DNA of 64,000 nucleotides, from assembly GCA_037043235.1 (NCBI GenBank), contig JAWRVZ010000013.1, forward strand, positions 7,121,001-7,185,000. The letters are read 5' to 3'. Positions 39,043 through 49,734 of this stretch are shown here, in pieces. Position 1 is the stretch's first letter; the number at the start of each line of letters is the position of its first letter. Both the position numbers and the translations under genes were made by a program. The notes under the pieces are model-generated. The model saw only the letters and a list, made by a program, of their open reading frames with translations. It made no database searches and was not told the DNA's origin. This DNA is from Rhodeus uyekii. Taxonomy: Eukaryota > Chordata > Actinopteri > Cypriniformes > Acheilognathidae.

Positions 39043-40210
39043 TATTTTCTTTATAGCCTGCAATATTGCAAGATTGTTTGTTATTTTTTCTTTCTTTCTT
39101 TCTTAACTTATTCTACGGGCAAATAACCATGTAGCCAATTAAATGTGACTTAATATATCGCTAAAGCTCAAGCTTTATAAAGGAGTTTATAGTGTCTGAA
39201 AGTTTGTTTTAGACCTTTAGACAATCTTATTGTACCTTGAAAGCCTCAAATAAATTGGTGGGTCTTATAAATGGTATAAATTCTGCACATTTACTTCCTC
39301 TTTCAATTCCTACAGGACAGAAAGAACTTGTAGATAACAATAAAATCAGGAAAGGCAAAAAGAAAGAGCATTTAGAGATTAAGATTTCACAGCAGTACAT
39401 TAGTTTCTAAATTATGGAGGTTTAGCAAGCATTTGGCGTCTCTGTTCTTTATCTGACAGCACTCCTGCAGCCTGTCTGTGTTTCACAGCACTGTACTGTC
39501 ATCTAGTGGATGCTCATGATAGAAGTTACAGAATGTGAGGTCTTCCCAACACTATATTCCTGCAATACCAGAGGATGGTGTTTCAGCAGTTCTAGGACTC
39601 AGTTTTTTTCCTATAGAAATCATTACTCACAAAATGTTTTTTTAATTATTATTATCTTTCAAGCTTAATTTTTTTGATGTAAGAACGGGCCAATTCACAT
39701 CAGCATTACTACATAAGATTACTTTTTTCAAGTAAATAGTAAAGTAAATTAGTTCAAGTAAATTTCACCAAAATTACTTTTTCAAATAAGTAACGCAAGG
39801 AACGTCTCAGGTTACGTATGTAACCATAGTTCCCTGAAGAGGGAACGAGACGCTGCGTCGAACGCTTGGGGAATCCTTGGATGATGTCCGCGCGAAGCAC
39901 AATATGTAAATTTCCGGCGCGCGCGCGTGCGTGAGTGAGTGACAGACGCAGATCGGTGACGTCACGAACCAGTTGATAAAAGAGCGCCGGAACCCGGAAG
40001 CGGCAGCTTAGAGTTTGTCTGAAGCAAGCCCGGAAGGCGCGAGGAGCTGAGGCCAAAGACGCAGCGTCTCGTTCCCTCTTCAGGGAACTATGGTTACATA
40101 TGTAACCTGAGACGTTCCCTTTCAAGGGAACTCGCGCTGCGTCGAACGCTTGGGGAACGATATACCAACGCCACCTCAGTGACGAAGGCCGACGAGTGTC
40201 TCATAGCTCA

Positions 40211-40846
40211 CTACGAGAGGACCCGTGTTCCCGGAGCGGAGTTGAGGTCAAGCTGGTAAAACCACAGAAAAGTATGCAGGGAAGACCACCCCGCCGCATC
40301 ACAAACATCAGATAACGACACACCAGATATAAGGGCCTTAGAGGCAGCCACGCTCCTAGTAGAGTGGGCCCGGACCCTCAGAGGCGAGGAGGATCCGGCC
40401 GACTCGTAAGCCAGGGTGATAGCCTCAACTATCCACCCGCTTAAAGTAGATTTGGATGCAGGGGCCCCCTTGGGGGTCCCAAAGCAAACAAACAACTGGT
40501 CAGACTTACGCCAAGGGGCAGACCTATGGACATAAGTGTCCAGTGCTCGCACTGGACAGACCTTGTTTTTAAATTCCTGGTCCTGGTCACCGAAGGGGGG
40601 AGGGCAGAAGGCCTGCAGTACTATAGACCTGGCCACATGAGTGGGCACTTTGGGCACATAGCCTGGCCTGGGATGGAGGAAGGCTTTCACCATCCCAGGC
40701 GCAAACTCAAGGCAAGAGGGAGCTACAGAAAGCGCCTGTAGATCCCCAATTCTCTTTAGCGATGTTATAGCTAACAAGAATAAGGTTTTTAAAGTGAGGA
40801 ACTTTAGTGGAACCTCATCCAACGGTTCAAAGGGTGCCTGGGACAA
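40211..40846 (-). pseudogene. DIRS tyrosine recombinase, N-terminally truncated
   Basis: The open frame (211 aa) covers the catalytic part of a tyrosine recombinase that would integrate the circular DNA form. The first catalytic Arg is in LKRIGDLQALS, the HxxR box is AHSTRS, and the late block is AAGWSSLHTFLWFYQLD with the presumed nucleophile Tyr in FYQLD. By comparison with the element at 58.7 kb it begins only at the PFEPL segment, so about 140 N-terminal residues are deleted together with the end of the preceding ORF. The DNA-binding core is thus incomplete and activity is unlikely. Confidence 0.8.
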
Positions 40847-42341
40847 CCCCGCGCCAGATCTGCCGCGCCAGTTTGTATAGTGGTCGCGAACGTAGACCCC
40901 CCTGACGATTTATATAGGAGACCACAGTGGTGCTGTTGGTCTGAACAACCACATAATGGCCCCTGAGGTCTGGGAGGAACGCTTGAAGCGCCCTCCAAAC
41001 AGCCATCATCTCCAGCAGGTTTATGTGCCAGGACAACTGGTGTTTGTGCCACAGACCCTGGGCAGAGCGATCCCTCAGGACCGCTCCCCAACCTGTGAGG
41101 GAAGCATCCGTCGATAGCATGACGCGTCGACAAGGAGCTCCCAACGCAGGTCCTTGAGACAGAAACCAGGGTTTCTTCCACATATCCAAGGCACGTAGGC
41201 ATCGCCGCGTGACCTTGATAGTGCGGAAAGGGTTGCCCCTCGGGGAAAACCCTCTGGTTCTGAGCCACCACTGTAATGGCCTCATGTGTAGCAGCCCGAA
41301 CGGGATGACGCTGGAAGCTGCTGCCATGAGGCCCAGCACTCGCTGAAAGTGTTTTACAGTGATGGACTGGCCTATTTTGACTTTCTTCACGGTTGACAGA
41401 ATCGAATCGATGCGGGCGGGGGATAGCCGCGCCGTCATCGAAACCGAGTCCCATATCACGCCTAGGAAGGTGGTTCTCTGAAGAGGAGAAAGCACACTCT
41501 TCTTTGCGTTCAACCTCAACCCCAGCACTCTCATGTGTGCGAGAACAACATCTCGATGCTGAACCGCTAACTGCGGCGACTGGGCAAGAATCAGCCAGTC
41601 GTCGATGTAATTCAAAACTCTTATGCCTTGGAGGCGCAACGGGGTTAGCGCTGCGTCCATGCATTTCGTGAAAGTGCGGGGTGATAAAGCCAGGCCGAAT
41701 GGAAGTACTTGATATTGGTACGCCTTCCCCCCAAAGGCGAACCTGAGGTACTTCCTGTGCTGTGGAAGGATGGAAATATGAAAATATGCGTCCTTCAGGT
41801 CGATAATGACGAACCAGTCCTCGGACCTGATCTGTGCCACTATTTGTTTCAAAGTCAGCATCTTGAATTTTAGCTTCATGACCGAGCGATTCAGAAGGCG
41901 CAAATCCAGGATGGGCCGCAGTCCTCCATCCTTCTTTGGAACGAGGAAGTAACGGCTGTAAAAGCCTAACTCCCTGTTTGAGAGGGGTACATGTTCTATG
42001 GCCCCTTTCTTCAGTAGAGAATCTACCTCCTGCTCCATTACCAGAGCCTGCTCGGGGTCCACCACCGTGGGTAGAACCCCATTGAACCTGGGCGGGCGAG
42101 ACCCAAACTGGATCGAATACCCTTTCTTTATAATTCGCAGGACCCACTGAGAAACCTCTGGAAGACATGTCCATGCTGGCAGAAATTCTACTAGGGGAAC
42201 CAGCCTCTCGAGGCTGGCCTCTGGTGTCTGTGTAGCACACCCGCCAGGGCCCGGTTTTCTGGGGAACACCTGGACTGAATGCTCTAGGACCCTCCTTGGA
42301 GGGGGCGACCTCCTCAGTGCAACCGGTGTAACGGGCGGCAA
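40827..42341 (-). CDS. DIRS reverse transcriptase/RNase H, C-terminally truncated
   Basis: An uninterrupted 504-codon frame. RT motifs in order are KKGAIEHVP, YSRYFLVPKKDGGLRPILDL, DLKDAYFHI, VLPFGLALSPRTF and the catalytic LNYIDDWLI. RNase H follows with STDASLTGWGA and HINLLEMMAVWRAL. The third acidic position, RTD in the element at 58.7 kb, is QTNS here, so the aspartate is asparagine. After INRQGGLRSRPLYKLA the frame runs straight into recombinase sequence read in another frame, and the rest of RNase H and the methylase-like domain are missing. RT may be functional in principle; RNase H should be impaired. Confidence 0.85.
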   Translation of the reverse strand: MPPVTPVALRRSPPPRRVLEHSVQVFPRKPGPGGCATQTPEASLERLVPLVEFLPAWTCLPEVSQWVLRIIKKGYSIQFGSRPPRFNGVLPTVVDPEQALVMEQEVDSLLKKGAIEHVPLSNRELGFYSRYFLVPKKDGGLRPILDLRLLNRSVMKLKFKMLTLKQIVAQIRSEDWFVIIDLKDAYFHISILPQHRKYLRFAFGGKAYQYQVLPFGLALSPRTFTKCMDAALTPLRLQGIRVLNYIDDWLILAQSPQLAVQHRDVVLAHMRVLGLRLNAKKSVLSPLQRTTFLGVIWDSVSMTARLSPARIDSILSTVKKVKIGQSITVKHFQRVLGLMAAASSVIPFGLLHMRPLQWWLRTRGFSPRGNPFRTIKVTRRCLRALDMWKKPWFLSQGPALGAPCRRVMLSTDASLTGWGAVLRDRSAQGLWHKHQLSWHINLLEMMAVWRALQAFLPDLRGHYVVVQTNSTTVVSYINRQGGLRSRPLYKLARQIWRGVVPGTL

Positions 42342-42540
42342 CTGAGGAGGGTCGCCTCCAAGAGGCCCGGCGCGTCTGGCGTCAGGACCTCTTCGAGGTA
42401 GCCTTCTTGGCGAGGATGACGGTCCTCAGATCCGTCCTCCTGCCCGAAGGCTGAGGCTGGGAGCGCCTGCCCGACCCCCCGGTTTTCTGGGGAGGTTGGT
42501 GGGTTGAGACGCTCTGCCTTTGAGCGGCCCGCTGCACATA

Positions 42541-42964
42541 TGAGGAGGCCTGGACAAAAAAAGTATTTTCTTTATAGCCTGCAATATTGCAAGATTGTTT
42601 GTTATTTTTTCTTTCTTTCTTTCTTAACTTATTCTACGGGCAAATAACCATGTAGCCAATTAAATGTGACTTAATATATCGCTAAAGCTCAAGCTTTATA
42701 AAGGAGTTTATAGTGTCTGAAAGTTTGTTTTAGACCTTTAGACAATCTTATTGTACCTTGAAAGCCTCAAATAAATTGGTGGTTACATACGTAACCTATG
42801 TACGTAACCTACGTAACCTGAGACGTTCCTTGCGTTACTTATTTGAAAAAGTTATTTTGGTGAAATTTACTTGAACTAATTTACTTTACTATTTACTTGA
42901 AAAAAGTAATCTTATGTAGTAATGCTGATGTGAATTGGCCCGTTCTTACATTAAAAAAATTATT
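42541..42964. other. Chimeric insert of local flank and terminus copies inside DIRS gag
   Basis: Bases 42564-42782 copy 39043-39261 in direct orientation with no difference that I can see. Bases 42783-42960 then carry two copies of the element's terminal word (GTTACATACGTAACC), followed by an inverted copy of 39663-39800 with about two mismatches. The insert is bracketed by the 10-bp direct repeat GCTGCACATA (42531-42540 and 42965-42974). It interrupts gag: coding-like sequence VQASSYVQRAAQRQSV continues on the other side, minus strand, 42556-42370. Near identity means it is recent or an assembly artefact. Confidence 0.85.
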
Positions 42965-44227
42965 GCTGCACATAGGCTGAGGGCGGCGAGGCAGGAGTAC
43001 ATTGAACGCCACCTGCTGCTTTGCCGCCTCCTGGAACTTCTCGACGACCGTTTTCACCGAATCGCCGAAAAGCCCAGAAGGCGACAGAGGGGCGTCCAAC
43101 ATAAAATTTTTCTCCTTGTCCTTTAGAGACGTCAAATTTAACCACAGGTGCCTCTCCGTGGCCACACAGGCTGCCATGGAACGACCAATAGAGGCAGCCG
43201 TCTCCCTGGTGGCCCGGAGGGACAGATCTGTGGCTTTACGTAGCTCAGCCACAGCCTGTGGACCAATGCCTCCGCCCTCATCGAGGTCCCCCAACAATTC
43301 TGCTTGGTAAGCCTGAAGCAGGGCGGTGGTGTGAAGACACGCCGCTGCCTGGCTAGCTGCAGAATATGCTCTGCCCACATGAGCTGATGTAACCCGCATA
43401 GGTTTAGTGGGCAGCACCGGGACTTTAAGCGATGACACCGAGGGCGGAGAGAGGTGGCTCGCAAGCGCCTCCTCCACCTTCGGCATCGCGCCATAACCAT
43501 ACTCTCGCGCACCAACCAGAGTGGCATACATATTATTTTGTGGCGTAAACACTCTGGAGGTGGCTGGCCTCTTCCAGGATCTAGACACCTCAGTGTGCAG
43601 ATCCGGGAAAAAAGGCAGGTCCCGGCGAGGGGGAGGGACCCGCGCTGGCAGAAATCGTTCATCCAACTTGCTTCTCTTTGGACGAACGACAGTACTTTCC
43701 GCTGGCCACTCAATACTTAACGTGGCCACAGCGCGAGTCACCACCTCGAGCAATTCCTCATAAGCTGGGGAGGAGGTTGGCGAATCCTCACTCTCCGCGT
43801 CGACACTAGCAACGTCTAACTCCTCGGAGCTAGACAATTGCAGTGCCAGTGCTTCAGCTTGGTCGGAAGTAACCGCCCTCGAGCGTGCTTCCGAAACCAT
43901 GCATGAAGCACTGGATCCACCGGGTAAGGGCTGAGATAGGGGAGCGCCCGTCTCAGACCCCGCCGTCAGGTCCATTTGCGAACCCCATGACCTAGATCGC
44001 CGCAGAGCCTCAGCTGCTGCAGGACCCGAGCCCTGGGGAACGCGAGCCTGGCCGGTCTCAGAATCAAAAACCGCCAGGCGTGAGCGGAGCACCCGCAGCG
44101 GTAGTTGGCTGCAGTGATCACAGTCAGCGCTCACGAGCGCTGACCTAGCATGCTTCGCTCCCAGACACATTACACATAACAAGTGCTCATCTCCCCCGAG
44201 AGGAAACGAGGGCAAGGAGATGCGCAC
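42893..44227 (-). pseudogene. DIRS gag-like protein, C-terminus replaced
   Basis: A 444-codon frame. Near the N-terminus it has a Cys/His cluster (LLCVMCLGAKHARSAL ... DCDHC), possibly zinc-binding, then acidic serine-rich sequence. A conserved C-terminal half contains LRKATDLSLRATRETAASIG and FMLDAPLSPSGLFGDSV, which recurs in the 58.7-kb element. The last residues, after LLPRRPQP, are encoded by the chimeric insert and not by gag. The true tail lies beyond it at about 42556-42370. Gag presumably packages the element RNA; this copy is broken. Confidence 0.8.
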
Positions 44228-45552
44228 TGTTTAAATGCCTGGTTCGCCATAAACATAGATATTGTATATAAATATATATGGGAGATCCCTGATTTTTAAA
44301 CTAGATCTGGGTTTTTCTCTCAAAATAACCAGCACACTCAACACACTCTCACACTGTGCTTGCGAAGACAAACAAAGCTGCCGCTTCCGGGTTCCGGCGC
44401 TCTTTTATCAACTGGTTCGTGACGTCACCGATCTGCGTCTGTCACTCACTCACGCACGCGCGCGCGCGTGCGCGCGCCGGAAGTTTACATATTGTGCTTC
44501 GCGCGGACATCATCCAAGGATTCCCCAAGCATTCGACGCAGCGCGAGTTCCCTTGAAAGGGAACTTTGTTCTCCCATGTATTGACTGACAGTTCTCTTGT
44601 CCCATCTTGTCAGGGTTATTGTAATTCTAGACTAAATGTGAGCATTTACTAATTTCAGTTGCACAAAAAAAGATTCAGTATTCCTCAAAATGCAAAATCA
44701 GAATACTACGCAAACCTTCAATAATTAAATATGTTAAAGCTAATATTGTTATGCATGTAATCTCATTTTATTAACCAATGTTCTTGCTGCTGACCTTCGG
44801 TGAGTCAGTTAAACCATGAGCAAAAATGACAAGATTTTTAGTTTTTATTGCTGAAATAAGAGTGTTAAACTTTCTTCTGCATTCTTTTGTGATCCAGAAT
44901 GGCAGCACAGCTGAAAGGTTTGTTTGAGCTACGCCCTCTACTGTACAGGAGTATTTGCATTCCATTCAGCCTTATTTTGGTGTGAAATGACCTTTACATT
45001 TGCCCAAAAATATAACTTTTTTGTTATTAATTTTGTTATAAAAACAATCAGCCCAGCCCAGATAAGAGAAAAAGAAACGCAAACGTAATGTACTGCATAA
45101 ATAGTCTTAAAAAGTAACTAAGTAACGCAATTAGTTACTTTTTAAGAGAGTAACGCAATACTGAAGTGCATTACTTTTAAAAGTAACCTCCCCAAAACTG
45201 TACAACTGTACAGTCAGACACGTCTTTTTTTCCTAGAAACTCAATTTAAAACCAGAATATAGTTGCTCATATATTGAAACAAATTAGGTTAAATATTTCA
45301 AGATAAGTGTCAATACATAAAAAAAATTAAAACATTTTTTTAAAATAAATAAATAAAAACTAGGGTTCTAGAAATACAGTCCTGAAACTGCAGCTTCAGG
45401 TATAGCAGGAATACCCTACTTGGTCCTACTGGACAAGAGGATGTTGTAGATCTGTTTAACTAACCAAATATTATCTTACCTCAAGCATATTACTCAGGTT
45501 TTATGAGTTCTCATCTCTTTGTGGGAGGAACATATTTTGGCTCTGTCAAATG

Positions 45553-46166
45553 TGTGACGGAACGGCTGCCTCCCCCTGATCTCGACGCCGCCCCGTCACT
45601 CGTATCGCCGCCCTTCGCCAGGCTCCCGACTGGAGTGGGTGAAGAGAGGAGGGGCGCGGTAATGAGGAGAATTGGCGGCGTGTGGTGGCACACACCTGAG
45701 ATGCATGAAGCGTTACCACCGCCGCCGATAAATGACGAGCGCGCCTCTCCTCGGGAGGCGGGTCCTTCCCCGTGCATGCACGCTGGTGTCCTCGTGGGTT
45801 CAGGAAGGGAGTCGGAGGGTCTAATTCGCAACGCGGCTGACGGGCCAGGATGCCGGGCCGCTGTTTCCCTGCAGTTCAGCGTCAGGAGAGGACGAGCCGC
45901 CGGAAGCAAAGCCGCCGTCCTCCGCGCATCAGACAAGAGGGAAACACCCGCGACCGTCGGACCCCCGCCCCTCTCCTGGACCCATCCTCCTTCGCACTTC
46001 CACTCCTGCACTGAACGTTTTGCACAACGAGGGCACCAGGTCCCCTGTTTATTTGGACACTTTATTTTACTTTCGTTTTGTGTTTGGACACTTATGTTTG
46101 AATAAAACGCCTCTCTGGGGCTTATCACCACTCCCACTGTGTCTGTCGTTGGCTCCACCCGTCACA
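45553..46166 (+). mobile_element. CpG-rich solo LTR, 614 bp, 4-bp duplication AATG
   Basis: It begins TGTGACGGAACGG and ends CCACCCGTCACA, giving short inverted TGTGACGG/CCGTCACA termini. AATG flanks both sides (45549-45552 and 46167-46170). A poly(A) signal AATAAAACG lies near 46101. GC and CpG content far exceed the surroundings. No internal coding region is present, so it is best read as a gypsy-type solo LTR formed by LTR-LTR recombination. Open frames on both strands here reflect composition, not genes. Confidence 0.8.
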
Positions 46167-46896
46167 AATGACATCATCTACTTCTGCTCTGACACAGAAA
46201 AGATGGAAAGGTAGCATAATAATTGTTACATTTATGCTACCAATCTCATATTTGGACACATACTTTTTATCTATGAGGGAAGTGTGCAGAACTGCAGTCT
46301 AGGCTAAATGTGGCTACTTTGAAGTATCTATTGATTTGTTTAACATTCTTGCTCAGGGCTTTAATTCAATTCAATTACCATTCAATTGTATAGTGCTTTT
46401 CACAATACATACATCGTTTCAAGGCAGCTTTACTGAAAATGCATGCATCTACATTACAATTTAGAGTGACCTGTTATCAGAGGTGACTCTCTAGTTATGG
46501 GCATCCCGAGATGAAACAGAAAAGCAAATGGAGAATAATTAGACCGTGGCTGCTGTTTATAACATTAAGCAAAGATAATCTTGTGTATTTGAATTAATAT
46601 AACGGGAGTACAAGGTTATGAGATGCAGTATGTCATTGCTTGGCTAAAGATATGTGTCTTTAATCTAGATTTAAACTGGGAGAGTGTCTCTGAGCCCCAA
46701 GCATTATCAGGAATTGCCAAATGTAAAAACACAGGTAATGCCCAGAGTTTTGTGATATTAAAAAGTTTAATAGATAGAAAATGTAATAGAAGAAAATTAC
46801 AGGTTATCCAATATTTCAATATATCTTTAATACACTTCATCAACTTGTATACTTTTGAGATTTCATCTGGTCGTGATAAAATATATTTATACAGTG

Positions 46897-48213
46897 GAGT
46901 TCGGTTATGTCGACGGCGTCGAGACCGTTTCGCGAGATAACCCATATATCATATATTAACATACAACCCATATAATATATTACCGATTTCCCCACATATA
47001 ACCCTCAGATGCAGATAATCCGAACACAGTGATTGTGCGCGAAATTCACACAATAAGAAAACATACACAAGTCAGAATCAGTACAAAAAGAAAGAAAAAG
47101 TAGTCTCTCCCTCTCTCCTCTCTGCGCTGCGCTTGCTCGTCCCTTTAAGAGAAGAGCCCGCCCTCATGGCAGCACAGCCACGTTTTCTTGCATGATTGAC
47201 AGGTCAGACAGCCAATCAGCGCAGCTGTCAGAGTGATAGGAAGCGCAGCCAGCTGTCAGCTGTCAGAGCCCAAAGATAACAACTCTCGCAAGAAAGAAAA
47301 ATGAAAATGTATTGATGTACATATTAATAATTAATAATATACAACAGTTTTGCCACGATTTGTTTGATGAAGTGATCGGCTGAGATGTTCTGAGTATGTA
47401 TCAAAAACTGTGCATTTGAGTCTTAAGCCACGAATCCACTTGCTCCTGTTTAACCGCAGCGCTCTCTCCACAAATCACTTTAAAAGACAATGATGTGCCT
47501 CTTTTTGAAACGATTCAGCCACCCCGGATTTGCTATAAAGACAGGGTGTCCAAGCTTGCAACAAGAATGTCCGCCTTCTCCATCAGCAAGGAACCATTGA
47601 CGGGAAGGTTTGTTGCTCGTGTATTTGTGAACCCCTGAAACACTGCATCGTCGACATCTTTGTGCTCAGCCAGTCTAAGTTTTTTTCTTTCTGGATCAAA
47701 GACAGACATCTCGTACATTTGTTTTATCACGTCGGCCTTCTTTTTCCATCCTGAAATGGTGTTTGCTGGAATGTCATGCTGACGACTAAGTTCTGCCGGT
47801 TTTGTTCCTTTTTCTAGCTGCAGTACGATTTCATACTTTTTCTCTATTGATTGATTGTCCAGTTTTCTCTTAACACCTCCAGACATTTTTAGAAAAAAAA
47901 ACCAGAATACCTGCAGTGTGTTCTCCCTCAGATCAACGTGAGTGAACTGTCATTGAAGTGAGCGCACGCTCCACCTGCAATGCAAACTCAGCATGCGCAG
48001 TGAACTAGGTACGCTCATGAGTCACGAAATAGCCATGTGAAGTGGATAATTTGTCTCTCATTTATGCTCGAGATACTAGATTTCGGCGACATTAAGGAAT
48101 CGACATAATCCACAAGAAAATACTGAGACAAATACGGAGTTTGGCGGTTCCACTTCAAAATCGTCAACATAATAGTATTGGCGAGTTAACCATGACTCGA
48201 GATAAGTGAAGTA
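46897..48213 (-). mobile_element. Tigger/pogo-like DNA transposon, DDE domain deleted
   Basis: The left end CAGTGGAGTTCGGTTATGTCGAC and the right end (inverted: CACTTATCTCGAGTCATGGTTAACTCGCC) both look like degenerate forms of a Tigger-type end, with repeated TTAACTCG/TTATGTCGA sub-terminal words. TA lies at the left edge. It encodes only the N-terminal DNA-binding part of a transposase at 47533-47886. The DDE nuclease region is missing. It sits within the LINE just after the catalytic SDD codons. Confidence 0.65.
47533..47886 (-). CDS. CENP-B/Tigger-type transposase DNA-binding fragment
   Basis: An intact 117-codon frame starts MSGGVKRKLDNQSIEKK. It holds a Psq/CENP-B N-terminal helix-turn-helix (IVLQLEKGTKPAELSRQHDI then PANTISGWKKKADVIKQMYE) and the start of a second, CENP-B-type HTH (DVDDAVFQGFTNTRATNLPV then NGSLLMEKA). 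This pair binds the transposon ends in Tigger/pogo/jerky transposases. The frame then ends in LDTLSL and no DDE catalytic domain follows. The CpG-containing DNA around 47100-47250 could hold its promoter. As it stands it is a DNA-binding-only relic. Confidence 0.75.
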   Translation of the reverse strand: MSGGVKRKLDNQSIEKKYEIVLQLEKGTKPAELSRQHDIPANTISGWKKKADVIKQMYEMSVFDPERKKLRLAEHKDVDDAVFQGFTNTRATNLPVNGSLLMEKADILVASLDTLSL

Positions 48214-48239
48214 TCATCAGAATAACAGTAGAAACGAAT

Positions 48240-48890
48240 TCACTGTTTTCTTATAATAGTACCAAGGGGCAGCATATTTATTGAAAATATCAGAGGGGCG
48301 AACACAGATCCTTGCGGTACTTCATAATTTACTGTTGTAATTAAGATTTTTCCCTGTTTAAAAGAGTAATGGTCTGTATGGTTGTATTATCTAAACCACC
48401 TTAATGCCTGTCCTGAATACAAGTGTAATTGTGTGGTTGATATAAGAGTATTTTATGATGTACAGTGTCAAACACAGCACTAAGATCAAGTAAAATTATA
48501 TTGAGATGCAGAAGCTAGGCACAGTATCTGTGCTATGATGGGGCCTGAATCCAGACTGAAACTTTTTATAAATATAATTTTTTTGCCAGAAGGAGCACAA
48601 TTGACCTGACACAACTTTTTTTAGTATTTAAATGGAAGATTTGAAATGGTTCTGTATTTGCTCATTCGTTTTGATCTAATTGTGGTTTCTTAATGAGAGG
48701 CTTAATAACTGCCAGCTTAAACAGTCTTGGGACATGACCTACAGATAAAGACGAGTTAATAATATTGAGAGGAGGCTCTTCTTCTACAGGTAACAACTCT
48801 TTCAGTAGTTTAGAGTGTATTGGATCTAATAAACATGTTGGTTTAGATACAATGATACGTTTATTTAGCTCTTCCTGTCCTATAGCTCTT
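48240..48890 (-). other. LINE RT-coding remnant upstream of the Tigger-like insertion
   Basis: This part of the LINE contains recognisable but frame-broken RT sequence on the minus strand. No other feature is present. Confidence 0.45.
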
Positions 48891-49734
48891 AAGTGGCAAT
48901 AATTGAGGCTGAATCATAAAATGTTATAAAACGTTGTAGATTTACAATAGTATTCAGTGAAGAAATTCATAAAGTCATTACTACTGAACTGCAATGGAAC
49001 AATTAGTTCAGGTGATGTCTGATACCGTGAGTTGTACCATGGTGTAGTACTTTTTTCTCTAACGGGTACAATAGTTTCTTATGTATTAGAGAAAATGGTG
49101 TCCATACTGCTATTCATTTCCTCATGTTAATCTATGTGTTGGGGTAGACTGAGTAGCTGAGACAGGCACGTTATTTCTGAATCTATCTATAGTAGTTGGG
49201 ATAATTGTTCTACCATTACTCAAGTGCTTCCATTAGTATCATTTAGTTGTTTTGTTGCTCCCTGTGTGGCAACTAGCAAAGTTTTTCTGCCTTTCCTCAG
49301 TAAACACACCACTCACCAGCACTTATAGGAGGCAAAAACAATGCCTTTCCCTGCCATGCCAAGCACTCAGCATTATTACTCTCACTGTGGCACAATGCCC
49401 ATCCATTTTTTGGTCTAGAAACTGTGATTCTTAATGCAGGATGAATTAACCACTTTCAATTAATTCCGCATTTGGGGACTTTAGTTTGTTAGACCACTAT
49501 GGCTTGCCACTGTGTAAGGCACTGAAAGATAAAGCTTCTGATACAACAGTGCCATTACTTTACATCCATTATAAAATCTGGATGTGGGCCACACTGTAGT
49601 GTGATTCTTGACATAAATAGATCATATGGACATTAATAAACCCTTTCAAAGATTTTAGTTTTAAGCATAACTTTGATTTTTAAATATTTGTAATACTATT
49701 TATTATAAATCTTCACTCATCTTTGCAGAATTGT

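Larger units (their letters stand above)
39801..44564 (-). mobile_element. DIRS-type tyrosine-recombinase retrotransposon, rearranged
   Basis: Inverted terminal repeats lie at about 39854-40011 and 44377-44541, with matching words such as CGGTGACGTCACGAACCAGT. An internal complementary region at 40064-40160 joins the complement of the left outer end (39801-39852) to that of the right outer end (44520-44564), the hallmark of DIRS elements. No target duplication is seen, as expected. Minus-strand gene order is gag (44227-42893), RT/RNase H (42341-40827), recombinase (40846-40211). Two rearrangements mark it as defective: a chimeric insert at 42541-42964 breaks gag, and a deletion removes the end of RNase H, the methylase-like domain and the recombinase N-terminus. 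Both ITRs carry a TGACGTCA palindrome and a GATAAAAGAG TATA-like word. Confidence 0.9.
39663..45197. mobile_element. hAT-like MITE split by a DIRS element
   Basis: The left part (39663-39800) contains TTACTTTTTTCAAGTAAATAGTAAAG words. The right part (44565-45197) ends in AGTAACGCAATACTG ... TTACTTTTAAAAGTAACCTCCCC. Both match the MITE family seen at 11855-12506 and 15645-15960. The DIRS element at 39801-44564 lies between them, so it probably inserted into this MITE. Confidence 0.5.
46359..49235 (-). pseudogene. Decayed LINE (Rex1/CR1/L2-like RT), split by a Tigger-like element
   Basis: On the minus strand, reverse-transcriptase pieces are recognisable. The catalytic box appears as YCYSDDT at about 48213-48235, and its continuation LSRPDEISKVYKLMKCIKDIL at 46830-46885 follows on the far side of an inserted DNA transposon. 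The remainder (48240-49235) carries the upstream RT region with stops and gaps. The left end, ATTCAATTCAATTACCATTC with GTATAGTGCTTTTCACAATAC, looks like the 3' end of the LINE. The DDTQLY-type box is characteristic of the Rex1/CR1/L2 lineages. No intact frame remains. Confidence 0.65.

Noticed and set aside
40804..42240. 478-codon open frame overlapping the DIRS RT frame
   Set aside because: It is the shadow of the RT/RNase H frame and lacks RT motifs in order.
45503..46158. Open frames of 200 and 215 codons on opposite strands
   Set aside because: They coincide with a GC-rich solo LTR bounded by inverted termini and an AATG duplication; the frames follow from composition.
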